A DNA stretch of 6,844 nucleotides. It comes from Methanobrevibacter sp. (GTDB lineage Archaea > Methanobacteriota > Methanobacteria > Methanobacteriales > Methanobacteriaceae). The position numbers were made by a program, and so were the translations under genes. Below, piece by piece: positions 5,189 to 6,844 of the stretch (positions are counted from its first letter, which is position 1; every line of letters starts with the position of its first letter). The stretch lies in NCBI GenBank assembly GCA_030539985.1, contig JAUNXD010000086.1:1-6844 (forward strand), read 5' to 3'. The notes under the pieces were generated by a model. The model worked only from the letters and a program-made list of their open reading frames with translations, searched no databases and had not been told where the DNA came from.

Positions 5189-6844
5189 ATGGTTAAGATT
5201 TATTTAAATGAATTTGAACATTTCAACACTACTACAGAAAGCATTTATGAATTGGGCGATTTCAATGTGCTCATAATTCTTAATGATGGAACAAATTTGA
5301 CCAGTTGGGATTATGTTGAAAATCGTGAAGACATCGCCTATATAAGTGAAGATTTGTTCGGAGAAACATTTCTGGAAGCTAGATACAAGGATTTGATAAA
5401 TCTTAAGGCAATCGTAACTTTCGGTGTTGGAAACATTGCAAGCACACGTGACATGTTTAGCGGATGCGAATCGCTGGTAGACATCTCTTCTCTTGAAACA
5501 TGGGACGTTTCCCGTGTGGATGATGTAAGCAACATGTTTAAGGGATGCTCCAGTCTCGAAGACATTTCCGCACTTTCAAACTGGAATGTTTCAAGGGTCA
5601 TTGACATGTCCTGCATGTTTATGGGATGCAGTTCCCTAAATGACATTTCTCCGCTTTCCAACTGGAATGTTTCCAATGTGGATGACATGCACTATCTGTT
5701 TTCAGATTGCAGAGCAATCAAGGACATTTCTCCATTGGCCAATTGGGATGTAAGCAATGTGACCGATATGGGATGTCTTTTTGAATTCTGCACATCCCTT
5801 GAGGATATTTCAGCCTTGAAAAACTGGAATATGGCCAATGCATTTAACATTACCGCACTGTTTAGAGGATGCATTAATCTTAAGGACATTTCATCACTGT
5901 CAAATTGGAATTTGCCGTCAATGACCAGAAATAAAAGTCTTCTGTCAATATTTTCCTATTGCACATCACTTAAAAATATCTCACCATTGAAATCCTGGGA
6001 CATATCAAACATCAATAGGATTTCCGGTCTTTTTGAAGGTTGCAATTCTCTAAAAAACGTCAATTCCCTTAAAAACTGGGATACTTCAAATATCACATCA
6101 TTCGAATTCCTGTTTAAAAACTGCACTTCTCTGACAAACATCTCTGCGCTGGAGTCATGGGACATTTCAAATGTCAGATCTCTAAAAAGCATGTTCAATG
6201 GATGTGAGATGCTGGAAAATGTTTCCCCTTTGAAATCATGGGATGTGGGAAATATAGAATCGATGGAGGGAATGTTTAAAAATTGCAGTTTGCTTGCTGA
6301 CGTTTCCAGTTTATACGGATGGAAAATTTCAGATGATACGGTAATAGATTTTATCTTCGACAATTGTGAATCTTTGGAAAATCATCCTGACTGGTTTAAG
6401 ATTACATTGCTTAAAAATACCAATTTCAATTTGGAATCACGCAAAAAGGTCATTCAGAATTTGGATGAATCATTTTTCCAGGCAAACAATCTGAACACTT
6501 TTGATGATGTTGTCCAGCTTCTGATAATTGAAATCACGGAAAACCAATCACTTCTTGCCTATATTGCAGACAGGTCCCAATACAGGACAATTCAGGAAAT
6601 TGCAATTGATAAGATAAGTGATGAGGAAATCCTCACAGATATTGCCCTTCACAACCACAATTATGATATCTCTCCTTCAACTGAGGGAAACATGAAATTC
6701 GACTTTTACTTTTACAACCGTGAAAAGGCATTTCAGAAAATTAAGGATAAAACTCTATTAATCAAAACCGCCAAGGAAAGCCAGTACATTCTTAAAAACA
6801 TTAATTATATTGTTGATTTTATTGAAAGTGAAGATGAATGGGTT
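5189..6844 (+). CDS. BspA-like (DUF285) LRR protein joined to 26-residue HEAT-like repeats, 3' end outside window
   Basis: Open frame of 552 codons with no stop before the window ends. Residues 1-88 form a small mixed N-terminal region beginning MVKIYLNEFEHFN; it is not recognised. Residues 89-388 are eleven DUF285/BspA-type leucine-rich repeats, ten of 27 residues and one of 30 (224-253), with a partial twelfth at 389. The consensus is MFxGCxSLxDISxLxNWNVSNVxDM. A Cys sits at position 5 of every unit and a Trp at position 17 of all eleven full units. After a linker (about 403-450), 26-residue HEAT-like units begin at 451 (LLAYIA), then DEEILTDIA at 478-486, matching the repeat of the protein at 1071-3023; the second carries a 16-residue insertion. 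The last visible residues, ESEDEWV, resemble the middle of another unit. There is no signal peptide or membrane segment, so although DUF285 proteins are usually named surface proteins, this one looks cytoplasmic. Function unknown; protein binding is likely. Start chosen by the ribosome binding site GAGGA. Confidence 0.9.
   Translation, partial: MVKIYLNEFEHFNTTTESIYELGDFNVLIILNDGTNLTSWDYVENREDIAYISEDLFGETFLEARYKDLINLKAIVTFGVGNIASTRDMFSGCESLVDISSLETWDVSRVDDVSNMFKGCSSLEDISALSNWNVSRVIDMSCMFMGCSSLNDISPLSNWNVSNVDDMHYLFSDCRAIKDISPLANWDVSNVTDMGCLFEFCTSLEDISALKNWNMANAFNITALFRGCINLKDISSLSNWNLPSMTRNKSLLSIFSYCTSLKNISPLKSWDISNINRISGLFEGCNSLKNVNSLKNWDTSNITSFEFLFKNCTSLTNISALESWDISNVRSLKSMFNGCEMLENVSPLKSWDVGNIESMEGMFKNCSLLADVSSLYGWKISDDTVIDFIFDNCESLENHPDWFKITLLKNTNFNLESRKKVIQNLDESFFQANNLNTFDDVVQLLIIEITENQSLLAYIADRSQYRTIQEIAIDKISDEEILTDIALHNHNYDISPSTEGNMKFDFYFYNREKAFQKIKDKTLLIKTAKESQYILKNINYIVDFIESEDEWV
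5453..6352 (+). repeat. Eleven tandem BspA/DUF285 coding repeats (81 bp, one of 90 bp)
   Basis: Units begin at residues 89, 116, 143, 170, 197, 224, 254, 281, 308, 335 and 362 of the last gene. All are 27 residues except the one at 224, which has three extra residues in its loop. Units 1-4 keep the canonical DVSNVTDM-like turn best, while later units drift (for example NLPSMTRN and KISDDTVI). The array is protein-level; at DNA level neighbouring units share only short stretches such as AACTGGAATGTTTC. Confidence 0.9.
6539..6844 (+). repeat. 26-residue HEAT-like units in the C-terminal part of the BspA-like protein
   Basis: Residues 451-476 form one 26-residue unit (starting ENQSLLAYIAD and ending in IAIDKI). 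Residues 477-518 form a second that starts SDEEILTDIA and ends REKAFQKI, with about 16 extra residues in its middle. A third begins at 519 (KDKTLLIKTA). The spacing and the L-x-D-I-A and A-x-x-K-I positions match the units in 1152-2633. The array is cut by the window end, so its full length is unknown. Confidence 0.7.

Noticed and set aside
5338..6363. Minus-strand open frames opposite the BspA-like gene
   Set aside because: Their translations repeat with the 81-bp period of the sense gene (for example recurring HPLNM), so they are shadows of the + strand repeats.
1071..6844. A defence or secretion system built from the repeat proteins
   Set aside because: No nuclease, ATPase, protease, toxin or secretion component is encoded here, so a system cannot be claimed from repeat scaffolds alone.

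Overview
The window is AT-rich and densely coded, with every supported gene on the + strand. It looks like a methanogenic archaeon of the Methanobacteriales, most likely Methanobrevibacter or a close relative. The grounds are archaeal-style TATA boxes a short distance before the genes, GGTGA-type ribosome binding sites, oligo-T terminator tracts, and a mix of ClC/TrkA-C, nitroreductase, BspA-like and HEAT-like repeat proteins. The genus is an inference from style and gene content; no rRNA or methanogenesis gene is present to prove it.

Layout: (1) 20-961, a bile acid:sodium symporter family (BASS/SBF) membrane transporter. (2) 962-1070, a terminator/promoter gap. (3) 1071-3023, a 650-residue soluble protein made almost entirely of 26-residue HEAT-like (or LRV-like) helical repeats. 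(4) 3074-4630, a ClC chloride channel/transporter with a C-terminal TrkA-C domain. (5) 4631-5131, a short single-domain nitroreductase that starts on the base after the ClC stop codon. (6) 5189 to the window end, an incomplete gene (552 codons visible) for a BspA-like/DUF285 leucine-rich repeat protein that has no signal peptide and continues into 26-residue repeats of the same type as the protein at 1071-3023.

The ClC and nitroreductase genes form a translationally coupled pair. The other genes appear to have their own promoters. The transporter genes are ordinary housekeeping or accessory genes. The most interesting signal is the pair of repeat proteins: a pure 26-residue-repeat protein and, about 2.2 kb downstream, a protein that joins a 27-residue DUF285 solenoid to that same 26-residue repeat. 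Both look cytoplasmic. Together they suggest a lineage-specific family of intracellular repeat scaffolds whose partners are unknown. No mobile element, CRISPR array, RNA gene or recognisable defence system is seen.
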